Of a stretch of DNA of 64,000 bases, positions 34,201 through 45,307 are shown one piece after another; position 1 is the stretch's first letter, and every line of letters begins with the position of its first letter. Source of the stretch: Akebia trifoliata (Eukaryota > Streptophyta > Magnoliopsida > Ranunculales > Lardizabalaceae); contig CM030707.1 in the NCBI GenBank assembly GCA_017979445.1, forward strand, positions 20,404,586 to 20,468,585. Reading direction: 5' to 3'. The notes below the pieces were generated by a model. That model was not told the DNA's origin. It did no database searches and worked only from the letters and a program-made list of their open reading frames with translations. The position numbers were made by a program, and so were the translations under genes.

Positions 34201-34412
34201 TCCTCAATCGCCTTAATTGGCACAAAAAACTTCGATCCAAGATTAGATACAGAGATCCCCAAACCCTTAAAAACCTTTCGATCAAATCCAAATACATTAG
34301 AAAATTCCCCAAAATCAAAAAACCCTAACTTCGGTGACGATGACAACGAATTGTTGGTAAATTCAAGCCCCGAAGAAGAACTTAGTAACGATTTAGCTCC
34401 AACCGCAGCCAT
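22237..34412 (-). CDS. APK: Plastid adenylyl-sulfate (APS) kinase
   Basis: Phosphorylates adenosine 5'-phosphosulfate with ATP to give PAPS, the sulfate donor for sulfotransferases, probably in plastids. Minus-strand exons are 34412-34106, 32107-31967, 25932-25783, 24449-24331, 24241-24157, 22512-22466 and 22335-22237 (stop included). They total 948 nt, or 315 aa, and every phase joins. Residues 1 to about 90 are Ser-rich and acid-poor at the start ([15 protein letters not shown]), like a transit peptide. The kinase core shows the P-loop GLSGSGKST (about 145-153), DGDNVRHGL (173-181), EDRAENIRR (190-198), SPYRRDRD (219-226) and [11 protein letters not shown] (269-279). Cys123 and Cys156 are 33 residues apart, as in the redox-switch pair of Arabidopsis APK1. 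The ATG at 34412 is the first in frame; upstream codons include only a TTG. Introns 1 and 2 (2.0 and 6.0 kb) are full of transposons. Confidence 0.95.
23167..23272 (+). pseudogene. CER1/CER3-like exon fragment (frameshifted)
   Basis: An isolated exon-like segment follows a pyrimidine-poor ttgtag. It reads [12 protein letters not shown] in one frame and, after a 1-nt loss near 23200, [20 protein letters not shown] in the next; a second 1-nt loss near 23265 gives a stop, and the former donor is now gcaagt. This is the conserved segment at the start of the C-terminal domain of plant CER1/CER3 (wax alkane synthesis) proteins. It lies antisense within the last-but-one large intron of the APS kinase gene. 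No other CER exon is visible nearby. Confidence 0.7.
23345..23640. repeat. Dispersed repeat, copy 2 (APK intron)
   Basis: Same family and orientation as 14625-14930. Its left edge reads tatactagacagtggcatgt, and the right part contains ccttctttcattataatagt. Confidence 0.6.
24590..25070 (-). mobile_element. LINE 3'-end fragment
   Basis: On the minus strand, residues such as [13 protein letters not shown] and [13 protein letters not shown] (about 24940-24765) resemble the W-x-I-W-x-x-R-N-x-R-I-F end of plant LINE ORF2. The left edge has gataggtcaaaggaaaattt, matching the adjacent fragment. It lies in the 24450-25782 intron of APK. Confidence 0.4.
25075..25210 (-). mobile_element. LINE 3'-end fragment, second copy
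   Basis: A T-rich edge followed by gataggtaaagagaagattt and attaaaag repeats the edge seen at 24600. It is probably a 5'-truncated insertion of the same LINE family. Confidence 0.35.
25252..25687. mobile_element. MITE with TATGTTTGATTGCATGGAA ends
   Basis: Left tatgttttgattgcatggaa and the reverse complement of the right edge, tatgtttgattgcatatgga, form inverted ends, and more copies of ggaaaat-attttcc lie inside. The core contains a ggtggtggtgg tract. Target duplication not resolved. Confidence 0.5.
26207..26680. mobile_element. Mutator-type MITE with long inverted repeats and internal duplication
   Basis: A 474-bp element flanked by a perfect 9-bp duplication TTCTATAAA (26198-26206 and 26681-26689), the Mutator hallmark. 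Ends read GGGAAATGTTCAGCAACAAA and GGGTCCCGTTCAGCAACAAA, and the arms stay complementary for over 100 bp (through ggaatgggctgatttttggt). The middle holds two tandem copies of a 108-bp unit (26366-26473 and 26474-26581). It lies in APK intron 2. Confidence 0.85.
26850..30420. repeat. Giant 3.6-kb imperfect palindrome in APK intron 2
   Basis: The left arm (about 26850-28594) and right arm (about 28629-30420) are reverse complements over nearly their whole length, with a loop of about 30 bp near 28595-28628. The outer ends are TTGTCACATCCTAAAATTT and, reversed, TTGTGACACTCTAAAATTT. Matching pairs include aaccattgaataatatcaac/gttgatattattcaatggtt and gtgtggatcga/tcgatccacac. Each arm also contains a local repeat (tttttccaacaatatatag at two places about 200 bp apart). 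No transposase seen. CCC on both sides is the only candidate duplication. The ends could be those of a foldback element or of two LTR-like units joined head to head. Confidence 0.9.
30916..31342. mobile_element. hAT-type MITE of the TATGTTAC family, APK intron 2
   Basis: A 427-bp element between perfect 8-bp duplications CTCAAGAC (30908-30915 and 31343-31350). Ends are CAGTGTTACC and ATATGTTAC (reverse complement of right), with the family's subterminal gaactgg and cgaaccacgaacc motifs. Confidence 0.85.
32894..33082. mobile_element. Hairpin MITE with 9-bp duplication, nested
   Basis: A 189-bp element with ends GGGTCTTGTTAACGTATGCC and GGGTCTTGTTAACGTGTGCC. The arms continue through tgcaataaatacacttt / tgtaataaatacacttt, so most of it folds back. 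Flanks are TATAATATA on both sides, a 9-bp duplication within a low-complexity target. Mutator-type by duplication length. Confidence 0.75.
33135..33314. mobile_element. Second nested MITE (GGGTTAGGATCTGGTGAC ends)
   Basis: Left gggttaggatctggtgac and the reverse complement of the right edge, gggccgggctctggagac, are imperfect inverted ends. TA lies on both sides. The core contains the pair ttcaacggttgaaattt / aaatcccaaccgttgga. It sits inside the same hAT element as the previous MITE. Confidence 0.5.
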
Positions 34413-36146
34413 TACATCCAGACTCAAGACACACACAAAGAAAAGAGAGAGACGCAACCGACGCCGTTTTATAATGTGAAGAGCAGTTGTACATGATCTT
34501 CGAATTCTGTGTTGGTGGGATTTCAGATTTTTAACGGTCCGTTAGTTTACTAATTTTGACTACTGGAATGTGGGGAAGAAAACAATTGGTTGAAACGTGA
34601 CGCCATGAAAGAGGACGAAAGCATTGGATGGTAGGAAGTGGCCCCTCCTTTATTCTTTTGTCGGCCTCGAAATAATCGAGGTTTAGGTTTGCGAGGATAT
34701 ACGGATAAGTTATTTTTTAATATGTTTAATTGAGAAATTTTATTGCCACACCAATTTTTACTAACGCCACCCCAAATTCATATGTAAAACAAAGAGAAAG
34801 AACATAAAATCGTGCACCGAACATGCCGAAATTACAATGTTTATTTTAATTCTTAAAACACGGACAAGGTGTGCTATTCATTTTTTACAAGTATATAATT
34901 TCATTACTTATAATATTTTTGTTGCTAACTGATTGTCCAGGCCAGTTTGCGTACATCACGATTAATCTTAGAGAGGATTACCATAACAATCCACTATCAT
35001 AATTTTCTAGTTAAATCATGAGAAAATTAAAGAGAAAAATCGAATCTGTGACGTGTGCCTAACCCACATTTCACATACTCACCCTTACCACTTAGACAAC
35101 TCACAAATGAATTTCATTATTTATAATATTTATGAATTCGTAAGTTCATAATTTCTAAATTTACATAGATTTGTAAAAGTGAAGAGTGTATTACGTGCAT
35201 ATTGTCGTCAATAAAATGAACAATATCAAAATCGTAAATAAAACAAAAAATCATGTATGTTTTTTGTAAATATTTCAATCATTAAAGAATTAGTATAATC
35301 TTGTAGTGGCGTTAGCAAATGTTGGTGTGGTAATAGAAGTTTTTTTTTAATTTAGAAAACTACTTATTTATGAGTCACGATTGAGAAGAGTGTCCGTTCC
35401 ATTAACATATGAACTGTGTCTATATGACGTGGCTTGATGGGAGTTTGAGTCACGTCGACTCTTAACCAAGAAGTTTTTAACAACCACGTGTCATGTAGAC
35501 ACCCTATTTGGCTATAGGACCACTTGTGACTCTTTATTTGCTTACTACACAAGGTAAAATGAATTTTATTTTGTCACGATCCTTCAACTCTATGGATAAT
35601 ATTAAAAAGTGTTTTGAAATAATCTATTTTTTAAATCAGGTTAATCAATTATCACGACTCTTGGTCACATTAAGAGTGTCGATTGAGTATGCCACGTGGG
35701 ATAGTCAATTATCACGATTTTTTTAAATTATGTTTAAACTTTAATGATAGCTAAATTAATATTTTTTTTAAATAAAAGTACAAACAGAATGGTGTTATTA
35801 ATTTAGTTTTGCAAGTGGTGTTGTTTTCAACAGATAATATTGTTTTTTGATTGTTAAAAAAAAACCACTTTCAATATATAAATAATAAAAAAAGTATAAT
35901 ATTAGTTGATTGGTATTATAGTCTTAGAAATCAAATTGAACAGGTAGACTGGCATCTTCAGTTTCACAAAGAATTGAGGTTCTCTTAAGAACCATCACTT
36001 TTTAAAGGATACATTGTTCAATTTGGACCGAGTGAACCAACAAATTTTGTGAATCATTTTAAACCACAAGATGTAAAAGTTTTCTATTTCCAAGTTGTTG
36101 GAGTAGGATAAATTTATATCAAATCAAGTTAATCTTTAACCTCAAC
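34413..36146. other. 5' flank of APK and intergenic
   Basis: Includes the APK promoter (leftward) directly after 34412, then the MITE at 34737-35342, then A/T-rich sequence without a recognised gene. An ORF antisense to APK exon 1 (34114-34479) is only a shadow. Confidence 0.4.
34737..35342. mobile_element. MITE of the CCACACCAA/AACGCCACCCC family upstream of APK
   Basis: Left edge tattgccacaccaattttta then ctaacgccacc; the reverse complement of the right edge is ctattaccacaccaacattt then gctaacgccac. About 606 bp. Starting about 325 bp upstream of the APK start codon, it may border or form part of the promoter. Confidence 0.6.
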
Positions 36147-39100
36147 TGTAACGCCCCGCCAAATGCTAACATAAATCCCGAGGTCGAACCTTGAAGCTGG
36201 GACAGTTTCCTCCGTTTATGTTAGCGTTCTACGGAACTTAAAACAAAGGAAACCGATAACCAACATATCCTGCATATGACAATGAACCAAAATATACAAA
36301 GTATGGAGGACAGTAAACTGCGAATAACGCAGAATTTGATTCAGAGTTGCGCAAAAAGAAGGAAATATACAGGATACAAAAATTTCCTCACTCTAACATA
36401 GACCTAGCACTCGGCCCCAAAATATATATACCGCTCCTAGGACGAACGAACTCCTAGTAGAAGTATTCATGGTGCTCACCGGGTAACGGACTCTGGTCGT
36501 CAATATGACCCACCAGGCAGGCCTCGTTAGATGGCTCTACGATTGCCTCTCCGGCTGCAGGCTCTGAAACTAAAAAAAAACAAGAAGAAAAGGGTGAGTA
36601 ACAATGATTACCCAGTAGGTCCACAAACAGTCCCTACTAATAACCTCACATAATATGTACGAGTAAGCATACTGAACATTTCAATACATGCAAGTTTTAC
36701 TATTAAAATTACAGTTAACTGGTACGTATAGCCAGGGATGAGTAACTAAACAATTTTAAAAATTCACATGGCATCAATCATCAGTAATCATTATACATTT
36801 TCATTTTGTTATACAACTACGATTTATCACATTAAAATAACAAGCATGTTTTGCAGTTTATAATTCAAAATATAACAACAGATACATAATACAATTTGGT
36901 GGAGTAGTGGAATCAGAGAGTTGGGATTCACGACTGGATCGCTCCCAGTCGGGACATGATGTTACAACATAAATCTGGCTTTTAGTTCCTGATTTTGTGG
37001 TCGGTCGCTGCTCTTACCACACTAGTGACCATTTATCTGACTCAGGCGGGCTGTTTGACGTGACCGTAAGCAATGGGTCTCTTTTCGATGTGTCAGAACG
37101 TTCGACTACTACTAGATTGTTAGTGATCACTAACCAATCATCTTCGTCTATGCCTATCAAGCGTGCATGTGATTCCCAAAATAAACACTCCATTCGGATA
37201 CGACCACCTTTACAATACACGTTCACTGATAAAGATAAGAAAGGAATGAACCCGGATTCCAGTTGTGACTCCACTCCCATACGCGTCCCATACCACGTAT
37301 GAGCTTGGTGGTCCCTACCGTACATCTCAGGATAGTACATCCCTCCGGATGATGTGACGCACTATCCCTTCAGGCATTCACAGACCCTTTAACAGCTCCC
37401 AAAATAGCTACATATATATATATTGATTTTCATTTAAAACAAAAGAGAAATTAACATAACAGGGTTGAGAATGGATATCCAGTTCCTACCATGCAACTGT
37501 GGCCACCCGGCCTAAAATAAACAACAATACTCGGAGCCTCTGCACCAACATAAATTTAAATAAACATGCAACCTTTTCATTAAAAACCTGTATATCCTTT
37601 CACCAACCTACATACAACATACAACGTAAAATGCAGACATCACCCCTCGATATGATTCTGACATTATACTGATTCATCCCATTCCCATTCTACCGTGCTT
37701 TTATTTCTCGACTTTTCGAACAAAGTATTTCTTTTTCAAGCTTGTAAAATAAATTTTATCATTCAATCGAAAACTATCCAATTTTTATTAAAATAGGGTC
37801 CGAATAAGTATGCGAAGGCAAACTGCCCAAAACTGGGGAAAATCGATGAAAATTTGGCTAATAGTCGGAAACTCGATTTTTCAAAGTTGTCGAAATTGAA
37901 AACGGATTTTTGTAAATGAAGGCCCTCGATAATATAAGAAGAGCCATGTAATTTTATAACCTAATTCAAAGAAATGCAAAAGATATCACGCGAATACTTA
38001 AAACATTCCCGTCGTGATGAAAATTTGTTTATTTTTTTTTCGCTTCGTTTGAAGGAGTTACGGGGGCCATAACTAGTCAATTTGGCATGTTAAAAGCATG
38101 AGGAATCCAAAAAAAATATCAGAAAAATTTTTCGGACACTTTTTAATTTTCACGGTAGCACCGTGCCTAGAACACGGCGGCTCACGGTGGCACCGTGACT
38201 ATTCACGGCGGAACCGACAAAAACTTTGTTTTTGTGAATTTTTCGATTTTTCTTCTTCGTTTCTTCGATTTTTTCACTTCTTTTCGATTCTACTAACCCA
38301 CCCACGAATTAAACATTTAAACTACGATAAAACACATCAAACATAACTATTTCTATCATGAATTCGAAGGAAATTAAGCGGCATTCTATAAGTTTAAAAC
38401 ATACAAAAGTTTCGAAAGATCCCTAAATGTAATTTTTCCGAAATCTACGATTATTAATAAGAGTTGAGAGTCCCCTACTTGGTTTGTGGTTGCCAATGGC
38501 GATGACCAACACAAATAGTCAATGTTCGGCGGCTCGAAGTTCCGATAGTGGTTGAGCTCGGGAGTCAATGGTCAAGTTGATTTCCAAAATCCTCTTTGAA
38601 GGTGTTCTTTTCCTTTTCAATGATGATGGACAACTCTCCCTTGGTTTTGATGAGACTCTAAGTAGGTATAGATGAACCTACTTGCTGATTTTTCTGAGAG
38701 AACCAAAGAAAGAAAAGAAAATGAAGGTTAAACGGGTTGAAGGCGTGGAGTTCGTCGATGCCGACAACTTTCTCTCCTTCGTCGATGATCAACTCGGGCT
38801 CACTTGCGATAGATCTTGATGGGAAGGGTTGAAATCTTAGGATTGGAGAATGGGTTGATTCTTTGTGAGTTGGAGAGGAGAAAATGAAATAAAGAATAAG
38901 TTGGTTCTTTTTATAATAAAAGCTGAGGGCATTTTTGTACTTTTCTTTCATTTCTATTTTTGACAAAATCTTGACTATTCGGACTCGAAAATTGACATAT
39001 GAGTACTCCATTTCGAATAATTTTTCGTTGCGGACCTCATTGTATAGTTAAATTTTCTTGATTCTTCCTCTATCAAAATTCACTATTTTGGGTCCCACTC

Positions 39101-39330
39101 AACACGAAATTCGAGGATTTTATAGCTTTTTCATTCGAACTCGAATTTGAATGTTCTTACAGGCTAAAGTATATATTTCGATCATTTTAAATCTAATGAC
39201 GAAGTCAAAATTCGTTAAAAATGAATGGACTAAATTTTGAGTATTCTATCCTAAGTCTTTCTTTTAGAATTTTATCAAAATTCATAATTAGATTTCCTCG
39301 AGATATAAATTAAAAACTCAGGGTGTTACA
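36147..39330 (-). mobile_element. Solo LTR, 3.2-kb family (copy A)
   Basis: A 3184-bp unit starting TGTAACGCCCCGCC and ending CAGGGTGTTACA, flanked by a perfect 5-bp duplication TCAAC (36142-36146 and 39331-39335). Read on the minus strand it starts TGTAACACCCTGAG. TG...CA ends, 5-bp duplication and absence of gag/pol or of a second terminal repeat identify a solo LTR. A copy in opposite orientation makes up the 43711-61512 unit. LTRs of this length with this start are typical of the Tekay/Del group of Ty3/gypsy chromoviruses; that group assignment is inference. Confidence 0.85.
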
Positions 39331-42330
39331 TCAACATCCATTATGATTATAAAAAAAAAATACATACCATGTCTTGACTATAAATAGGTGAAAATATCCA
39401 AAACGCAATTCACCAATATGGTGTTATCCACATCCAAAAGTTTAGATTATCCCTATTGCTATCATTTAAAATGTATTGAAATAATCATTGACAATTAGAT
39501 TCCATGTGGCATAATACAAATCTAGTATCTTGATTTAGAAATGATTGTGATTAGAAAATGAACTTCTCATAAAGCGACAAGGACGAATAAGGATAGCATC
39601 CTAGGTAAATGGATGGTATTTTCCAATTTACTATTACTATGCAAAAGTCATGTATAACTTGATTGTCGAAAAGTTTTCATATTAGTACCCACCAAAGTTG
39701 AAGAAAGAGCGAATGAGCAACACCAACAACATCAGAGACAGGATACAGAAGGAAGAGCTAAAGAACAAAAAAATTCCCCTCACAATTGACATCATTAGTG
39801 GGATTATTGCAAATCTCTCATCATCCAATCTACTGTTCGATAGCAATGCAAACTAGACGATCCAAATCTAAAGCCATGAATGACCTTAGAAGTTTCAGAA
39901 GAAGATGTTATTTTTTAAATAGGAGAGTCACTCTAATGAACCCCAATAACCACTTCCACCTCTAAAGGCCAAATTGCTCTTACAACAATTGAATCGGATA
40001 AGAGCTAACAAGCAAGAGCAAAGAGAGTTCATGGATACAAATTTGAACGGAAATTACGGAGGAATTGCTTAGAAACATGTAAGCAAAGCATGTAGAACAC
40101 AACCTAAGGGAGGTATAATTCTCCAAAGTTGAATGCTTGCTAAATAAGAGAGCCCAAGACTAGGGCTCAGGATCACATCAAACAAAAAAAAAGGGTCTAA
40201 ATTGAAAAGAGATCAGGGCGATACCCCAATAGGAGCTATTATGCCTTGAGATCTTGCATAGATCGTGAGGCCTAAGGTGATTCTCCACTACGACATGTGT
40301 CCCTAGATTTGGATGCAAATCCCAACAAACATGGGGTATCTGTAGACACCCTTTTTTGGCATCTGCTTGATTCATCGACTTATTATAGGATTCGACCAAG
40401 AGATCTGAAATGAGTTGTAAGTACTTCAAGATAAGCTATAAACTATTATACCCTCCAAGATTAGTATTCATGCTCTAAAATGAGTTAAAATTACATATAA
40501 TCTAAGAAGAGAGAGAAATTTGAAAAGATGGTATCTTTTAATTTAATTGTGATATCAAGTCCTTATTTGATGTGATATCGTCTTCAACTACTAGTCAAAC
40601 AAATTATTGTCTAACAAGACAACCTGATAAATATGAGAAGTTTGGTAGGCGGTAAAATCTATTAATGGAAGTGGTGTTACATGCCCAGGTGATTTCTCAG
40701 GCTTATTCTACCCAAAAGGCTTGGGAAATTATTAAGATGGATCTTTTGGAGGTTGTTTGGAATTTCCTCTATGAAGGAATCATGCCTAAAGCTATTACTT
40801 CAATCCCTAAAGTAGAGGTACCTCCCACTACATCATATTGCATTAAATACTACGGCAAAAACGATAGTTCATATCAGTCATTTTAAGGCGACGGACTACA
40901 TCAATCGTTGCAATAGAAATGACTGATTTCTTAACTCATGAACTGGAACAGTTGTTTTGTTGAGGGTAAAATTACCATGGTAAAATCAATCCTTGTTATC
41001 TTTGTCTCGAAGAAATTAAACTGCTCTTCAAAGCAACATAGTTCGATAATCGTTCAAAAAAAAGAAGAACGGAGATTTAGAAATCTTTTATTTTTGAGAT
41101 TCTTCGAAATTCATCCTTCAAAGATCAAATCAAGAAAAATTCTTTCATCAATTCAAGTTTGCTACTTCTCATCTCATAATTTATCAAATTCTGAGTTCTG
41201 GGGCACGATTTACCATTCAAGATAGTTGGAGATGATTTCAGAAACTTCTTTGATGCTTGAATTCACATGAACTTCTGGTTTCCAAAATAACTAGTTAATC
41301 ATGTATCTGTTTGCTCTAGAATTTCTTTGGATTTTGCTTCGTTAATACGTTGCAACAATTAAGGTGAACGGTATTTTCTAATTTATTTTGGAGGAATTTC
41401 GATATTGGAGAGGGATTTCTTTAGACTTGATATATGGAATTTTTTTCCTAAATTAGGATTTCTTAACTTACCATGCTTGAGTGAGATTTTTTCCAACAAC
41501 TTTGTTAGATTTCTCAGTCAAAACCCAAATTTATCAATGGATTCATGTTAGAGTTTCGATCTATCTCAAATTTTGATCAAATCTCAAAATTTTCTCAATT
41601 ATTTTAGGGGTTTGGTTAATCAAATGATAGCGGCATTCACCCTAAATAACAATCAATATGGCTCATTTGGTTACAACATTATTTGGGATGAATGCCATTG
41701 TCATCTGATCTCTAGATTCTTACATTTTCTCATCAAGATTATCTCGAGGATCACATGCTGAAATGATTTTCCAAATTATGGGCACAAATACAAAGTATGC
41801 TTCAAGGATGAATGAGTACCTTCATCACCTTACGCTTACTTGATAATTAGTTCTTCTAGTAACTCCTCCAAATTCTACAAAGACTATGAAATAAATATAA
41901 AGAAAGAAAAAGAGTTTCAAGAGCGTTATTAAAAAAATCTTTAACCCCCAAATATAAAATGTTAGTATCAAACAATGTTGTTGTACTATCTTGTTGGTAT
42001 GATTTATTGATTTATTTTTCGCATTAATTGTTATGATTGATGCTGGTGTTGGAATTTATTGATGAGCATATTTCATAAGTATAAGTGGTTGAAAAATGGA
42101 GTTAATTTGTTGTTTTAGTAAGCACGAAAAAATTAATGTCATACCCCTAAAGACCTTGTTAAAAATTTCTTTGGTAACCAACCAGTGAAGAACTTTTAAA
42201 CTATATCTTGGTGGATTTATCAAAAAATAAAAAATAGTGTGGCGAGTGATATATAGGTATTAGATTTATGTACCTAAAGATTTATGATCCTTAAGTTCTA
42301 CAAATTAAACTCAGAAATTAGAATAGTAAT
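39331..42330. other. Intergenic, old retroelement debris
   Basis: No gene recognised. A polypurine-like atggggtatc followed by TGTAGACACC at 40341 looks like the edge of a decayed Tat-type 3' LTR. A LINE reverse transcriptase fragment follows at 40665. From about 41000 to 42330 I see nothing definable. Confidence 0.35.
40665..40870 (+). pseudogene. LINE reverse transcriptase fragment
   Basis: The plus frame reads AWEIIKMDLLEVVWNFLYEG, then a short gap, then a piece ending IPKVEVP. This is the pattern of plant LINE reverse transcriptase where W-x-x-x-x-x-D-x-x-x-x-x-x-F-x-x-x-G precedes the I-P-K-x motif. The residues between are partly deleted and no further domain is present. Confidence 0.5.
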
Positions 42331-43710
42331 AGAGCATATGAAGTAATATAATATGATGTATATAAATAATATTATGGTTCCACTTGAATAGAGAATTAAT
42401 ATAGTCCTATTGAAAAAAAATCATAAATAAAGTTGAAAATTTGGGTATGAAAAAAGATTCATAAATATTAAGAGTGATTAGGGAATTTGTACTTGTATTT
42501 AGAGTTTCTAATAAAAGGCTCAGATATAAATAGACGGACTTCTTTGATACTTTTATAATATTTATTGTTGGTCTGGACTAATTTTTTATCCTTCAGATTG
42601 TATTTTTCACTAATTAGAAAGAGAGATAGCACTACATAAAAAAATGGATAAATTTGATATTAAGATCTGATAAGTTTTTTTAAATCTAAATAAATTTAAT
42701 AGACTTTGGCATCAAATCTTCTTGCTTAATAAATCATGAAACTTGATGGGAATATATTTCTCTTGTTTGACTATTATTTAATAATCTTAAATGTTTTAAT
42801 AAGTAATTTTATGATAACTAACTAATAAAGTTTGTTTGATGTTAGATAAAAAAATATTATAGCCCCACTTAAATGGAGAATTAATATGGCCCCTCTTAAA
42901 GAAAAGATAATAAATAAAGTTGAAAATTTTTGTATGAATAAAGATTTTTAAACACTATGCGTGATATAAAAATTTGTACGTGTGTTTGAGATTTCTAGTA
43001 AAAAGATCAAATATAAATAAATGTGCTTTTTAAATGTTTTTATAGTATTTTTTTGTTGGTCTTAATTACCTTTTGATCTTTGAGTTATTTTTTTCATTAA
43101 TTAGATATAAATATGACACTACATAGAAAATGGGTAATTCGATGTCAAGTTTTGATAAATTTGACTAAATTTAAATAAATTTAATAGATTTCCGTATCAA
43201 ATATTTTTGTTTGATAAATCATGAAACAAAATTAGAATATATTTCTCTTATTGGGTTATTATCTAATAATCTTAAAATTTTGAATAAGTAATTTCATGAT
43301 AACTACCTAATAGAATTTGTATGATTATAAATAAATAATATTATTGCCCCACTTGAATGGAGATTTAATATAGATCCTTTTGAAGATCATAAATGAAATT
43401 AGAAAATTATGTATGAAGAAAGATTTCCAAACATGAGAAATGATTGGAGAATTTGTACTTGTTTTTAGAGTTCATAATAAAAGTCTCAAATATAAATAAA
43501 GTATTTCTTTGAAATTTTTATAGTACTTCTCGTTAGTCTTTATTAACTTTCGATCATTGAAATTATATTTTTTACTAATTAGAATTATATATGGTTCTAT
43601 GAGAAAAAATTATGTATGAAATTAGAAAATTATTGCCCTACTTAAATAGAGATTTAATATGGATCATTTTGAAGATCATAAATTAAATTAGAAAATTATG
43701 TATGAAGAAA
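42330..43710. repeat. 480-bp tandem satellite, left part
   Basis: About three monomers, judged by recurrence of an aattaga-landmark at 42612, 43097 and 43577 (spacing 485 and 480). Each contains tctaaataaatttaatagat, tgataaatcatgaaa, tctaataatcttaaa and aatataaataga. Very A/T-rich, no ORF. The array is broken at 43711 inside a monomer by the nested LTR block and resumes at 61513. The interrupted monomer is short (about 290 bp after removing the insertion). Confidence 0.9.
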
Positions 43711-45074
43711 TGTAAAACCCCGAGTTTTCAATTCGTATCTCGAAGAAATAAATAGTGGAATTTTAAGAAAATCCTAAAAATGAGACTTAGGGGTAAAATT
43801 TTAAAAGGTTTCTGATTATTTTTAAGAAAATCTGACTTTACCATTAGATTCAAAATGATCGAAAAAACATACTTTAGCCTATAAGTACACTCAAATGCGA
43901 GTCTGAACATAAAAGTTACAAAATCCTCGATTATCGAGTCGGACTAGGCTAAAATAGTGATTTTTTGCTAGAGTAAGAATTATTAAGATTTGATTATACC
44001 ATTGAATTTGTAACAAAAAATTATTAAACATGGACTATTTACTTGTCATTTTTGGAGTCCAAAAAGTCGAATTATCGTCAAAAATGAAAACGAAGTCAAT
44101 TTTAAGGTCACATTGGGCCAAAAATGTAAATTTTTGTTAGAGATAGAATTTATAGAAATTGACCATACCATTAGATCTGGAATGAAAAATTAGACGAAAT
44201 AGAATATTTATTCGTTACTTTTGGAGTCCGGATGGTCAAGTTATCGTCAATCGAAATAATTGGCAAAATACCGATTTCGTCTCAAGATTTATATAAATAA
44301 ATTACTTATTTTTTTCACTATTTACTTTCATTTTAAACGACCTAAACCAGCCAACGAAATTTTTTTCTTTTTTTTCAAATTTTCATACTCAGATCCCTCG
44401 CGAACGGGCCGTCGTTGACTTCCGCCACAAAAGAGAAAAACGTCTACAGCCTCGACATCTATAAAATCCACCCAAGATCTCTTCGTTTCATCTTCTCTTT
44501 CACCCCGTATCGTCAAAAATCAGTCGTATATATATACGGGGATTTCGAAACTTCGACCTCGAATTTCGCCTATTTCGGGGTCAAACCGTCCTCCTTCGCA
44601 AAATGGAGAAATGATGGCGACATCGAGATCTTCAAAATCACTGGATCAAACTCAAAAATCAGTCACCTAAAAATCTGGTCTATTTCGATTTTCGTGCACG
44701 TGTTTCAATTCCGTTGTCTAGAGATTGTAAGAAACTCTCAATTTCTATTAGTAATCGTAGATTGTGAAAATTTCATTTAGGATTTTATTAAAAATTTGTG
44801 CTGAGTTTCCAAAAAATATAAATTAAATTGGTTATTTCAAATTCACATCAAAACTTGCATATTTGATATGTTTAATTGTATTTTATAACAAATTATACGT
44901 GGGTAGGATATTTCAACGGGTTATTTCCGTCAGTTGGGTCCTGTGCACCGTTCGGACCCCGTTTTGATCTAAGTTTTGGTACTTTTTCAATGTTATTGAT
45001 AAAAATAAATTTCATAGTTGAAAAAATGATTTAATATTCAATGAACTCAAATTGAGTTGATGAATATCAGAAAG

Positions 45075-45276
45075 AGTAACCACCAAGGGGGTGGCTGAAT
45101 GATAGTAACTTGGGGCCAAGGAATCTGCTCTTTCTATGGTCTCAAGTTCAAATCCCACTACCCATAAAAAAAACCTTAGTGGCCACGCACCGCTCCACGT
45201 AGTGGGGTATAGCCTGAGTGCGGGGCGTAGGGACTAGTCTGGTGCGCGCAAGCTGGCCTGGATACCCTTCGTTATA

Positions 45277-45306
<30 letters not shown>
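45075..45306 (+). mobile_element. SINE (tRNA-derived)
   Basis: Box A-like gtggctgaatgatagtaact (45091-45110) and box B ggtctcaagttcaaatccc (45138-45155), followed by a body containing cgcaccgctccacgtagtgg and ending in gttataaaaaaaaaa plus an (AT)n tail. Flanked by an 11-bp duplication ATATCAGAAAG (45064-45074 and 45307-45317). Copy A of the host LTR has no such insert. Confidence 0.85.

Positions 45307-45307
<1 letters not shown>

Noticed and set aside
34456..34458. Upstream in-frame start for APS kinase at 34457
   Set aside because: The codon is TTG; the first ATG in frame is at 34412 and gives a normal transit-peptide start.
34114..34479. 121-codon plus-strand ORF
   Set aside because: Antisense to APK exon 1; the minus frame continues into a complete APS kinase.
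37014..37340. 108-codon minus-strand ORF in LTR copy A as a gene
   Set aside because: The matching block in copy B has in-frame stops, so nucleotide conservation and not protein coding is the likely reason.
44415..44780. 121-codon ORF in LTR copy B
   Set aside because: Not conserved in copy A, no recognisable motif, and it lies in an LTR.
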